Origin: Candidatus Puniceispirillum sp. | GTDB lineage: Bacteria; Pseudomonadota; Alphaproteobacteria; Puniceispirillales; Puniceispirillaceae | Assembly: GCA_018668795.1 (NCBI GenBank) | Contig: JABJBD010000227.1 | Span: forward strand, 1-14,515 | Direction of reading: 5' to 3' | DNA length: 14,515 bases | Shown here: positions 14,441 to 14,515 of the stretch, in pieces | Position numbering within the stretch: position 1 is the first letter of the stretch | Layout of the letters: every line of letters begins with the position of its first letter | The notes under the pieces: generated by a model | What the model was told of the DNA's origin: nothing | The model's input: only the letters and a program-made list of their open reading frames with translations | Databases searched by the model: none | Position numbers and translations under genes: made by a program

Positions 14441-14515
14441 GGGTTTTTATCATTTTGTCTGAATGTGATAACCGCTTTATTTGCCGTCAAATTTTCGTGC
14501 AATGGACAGCTAACA
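14437..14515 (-). CDS. Possible C-terminus of an upstream gene coupled to cbiD (partial)
   Basis: On the minus strand a frame is open from the window edge for 25 codons and ends in TGA (14439-14437), sharing ATGA with the cbiD start. The final residues are LTANKAVITFRQNDKNP. Four-base and one-base overlaps are common among the minus-strand genes here, and cbiD lacks its own ribosome site, so a coupled upstream gene, perhaps another cobalamin gene, is plausible. The stretch is too short to name, and 25 open codons can arise by chance. It competes with reading the same bases as a cbiD promoter. Confidence 0.38.
   Translation of the reverse strand, partial: VSCPLHENLTANKAVITFRQNDKNP
14465..14492 (-). 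promoter_or_regulatory. Promoter-like stretch upstream of cbiD matching the one upstream of mttB
   Basis: The minus strand carries ATTTGAC (14492-14486), then CGGTTATCA (14474-14466), the same two blocks in the same order as at 3274-3268 and 3255-3247 upstream of the mttB-like gene, with the gap differing by one base. TTGACG and TATCAC could be read as -35 and -10 with a short 14-nt spacer. A regulator site is an alternative. If the open frame at the right edge is real, this lies inside coding sequence. Confidence 0.28.

Overview
The window reads as a stretch of an aerobic, probably marine, alphaproteobacterial chromosome. Moderate GC with AT-rich spacers, a small alphaproteobacteria-type DUF2842 membrane protein, an MttB-like methyltransferase paired with a dimethylglycine-dehydrogenase-like flavoprotein, and two pieces of a cobalamin pathway together resemble SAR116/Puniceispirillum-type bacteria. 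That placement is inference from gene content. No rRNA, tRNA, CRISPR array, insertion sequence or phage gene is visible, and all large genes look intact.

Layout. (1) 1-3201, minus strand: a non-pyrrolysine MttB-family methyltransferase followed by an FAD-dependent dimethylglycine/sarcosine-dehydrogenase-like enzyme that runs off the left edge. Together they suggest stepwise demethylation of glycine betaine or a related methylamine. (2) 3202-3539: the only long gap, a divergent control region with inverted and direct repeats, a 15-bp palindrome, candidate promoters and a possible 34-codon small ORF. (3) 3540-6596, plus strand: cobU-cobT-cobS-cobC, the nucleotide-loop (lower ligand) end of cobalamin synthesis, tightly packed. 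(4) 6626-7237, minus: long-form ribosome hibernation factor HPF, convergent with cobC. (5) 7401-8817, minus: DUF2842 protein, SprT-like zinc protease and an AlkB-like 2-oxoglutarate/Fe(II) oxygenase in one apparent operon. (6) 8866-12475, minus: a FadJ/FadB-type bifunctional beta-oxidation enzyme, an EamA (DMT) transporter and a TauE/SafE-type permease, overlapping head to tail. (7) 12588-14515, minus: cobK and cbiD, corrin-ring steps of cobalamin synthesis, probably coupled to another gene whose last 25 codons enter at the right edge.

How the genes fit together. Two separate cobalamin blocks (late corrin-ring steps on the right, nucleotide-loop assembly on the left) flank unrelated housekeeping genes. 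The lower-ligand block is divergent from a methyltransferase of a corrinoid-using family, so B12 supply and a B12-using one-carbon catabolic pathway may share the 3202-3539 control region. The most interesting leads are that coupling, a matching promoter-like pattern upstream of mttB and cbiD, the repeat architecture and small ORF of the divergent spacer, and the SprT/AlkB-like pairing.
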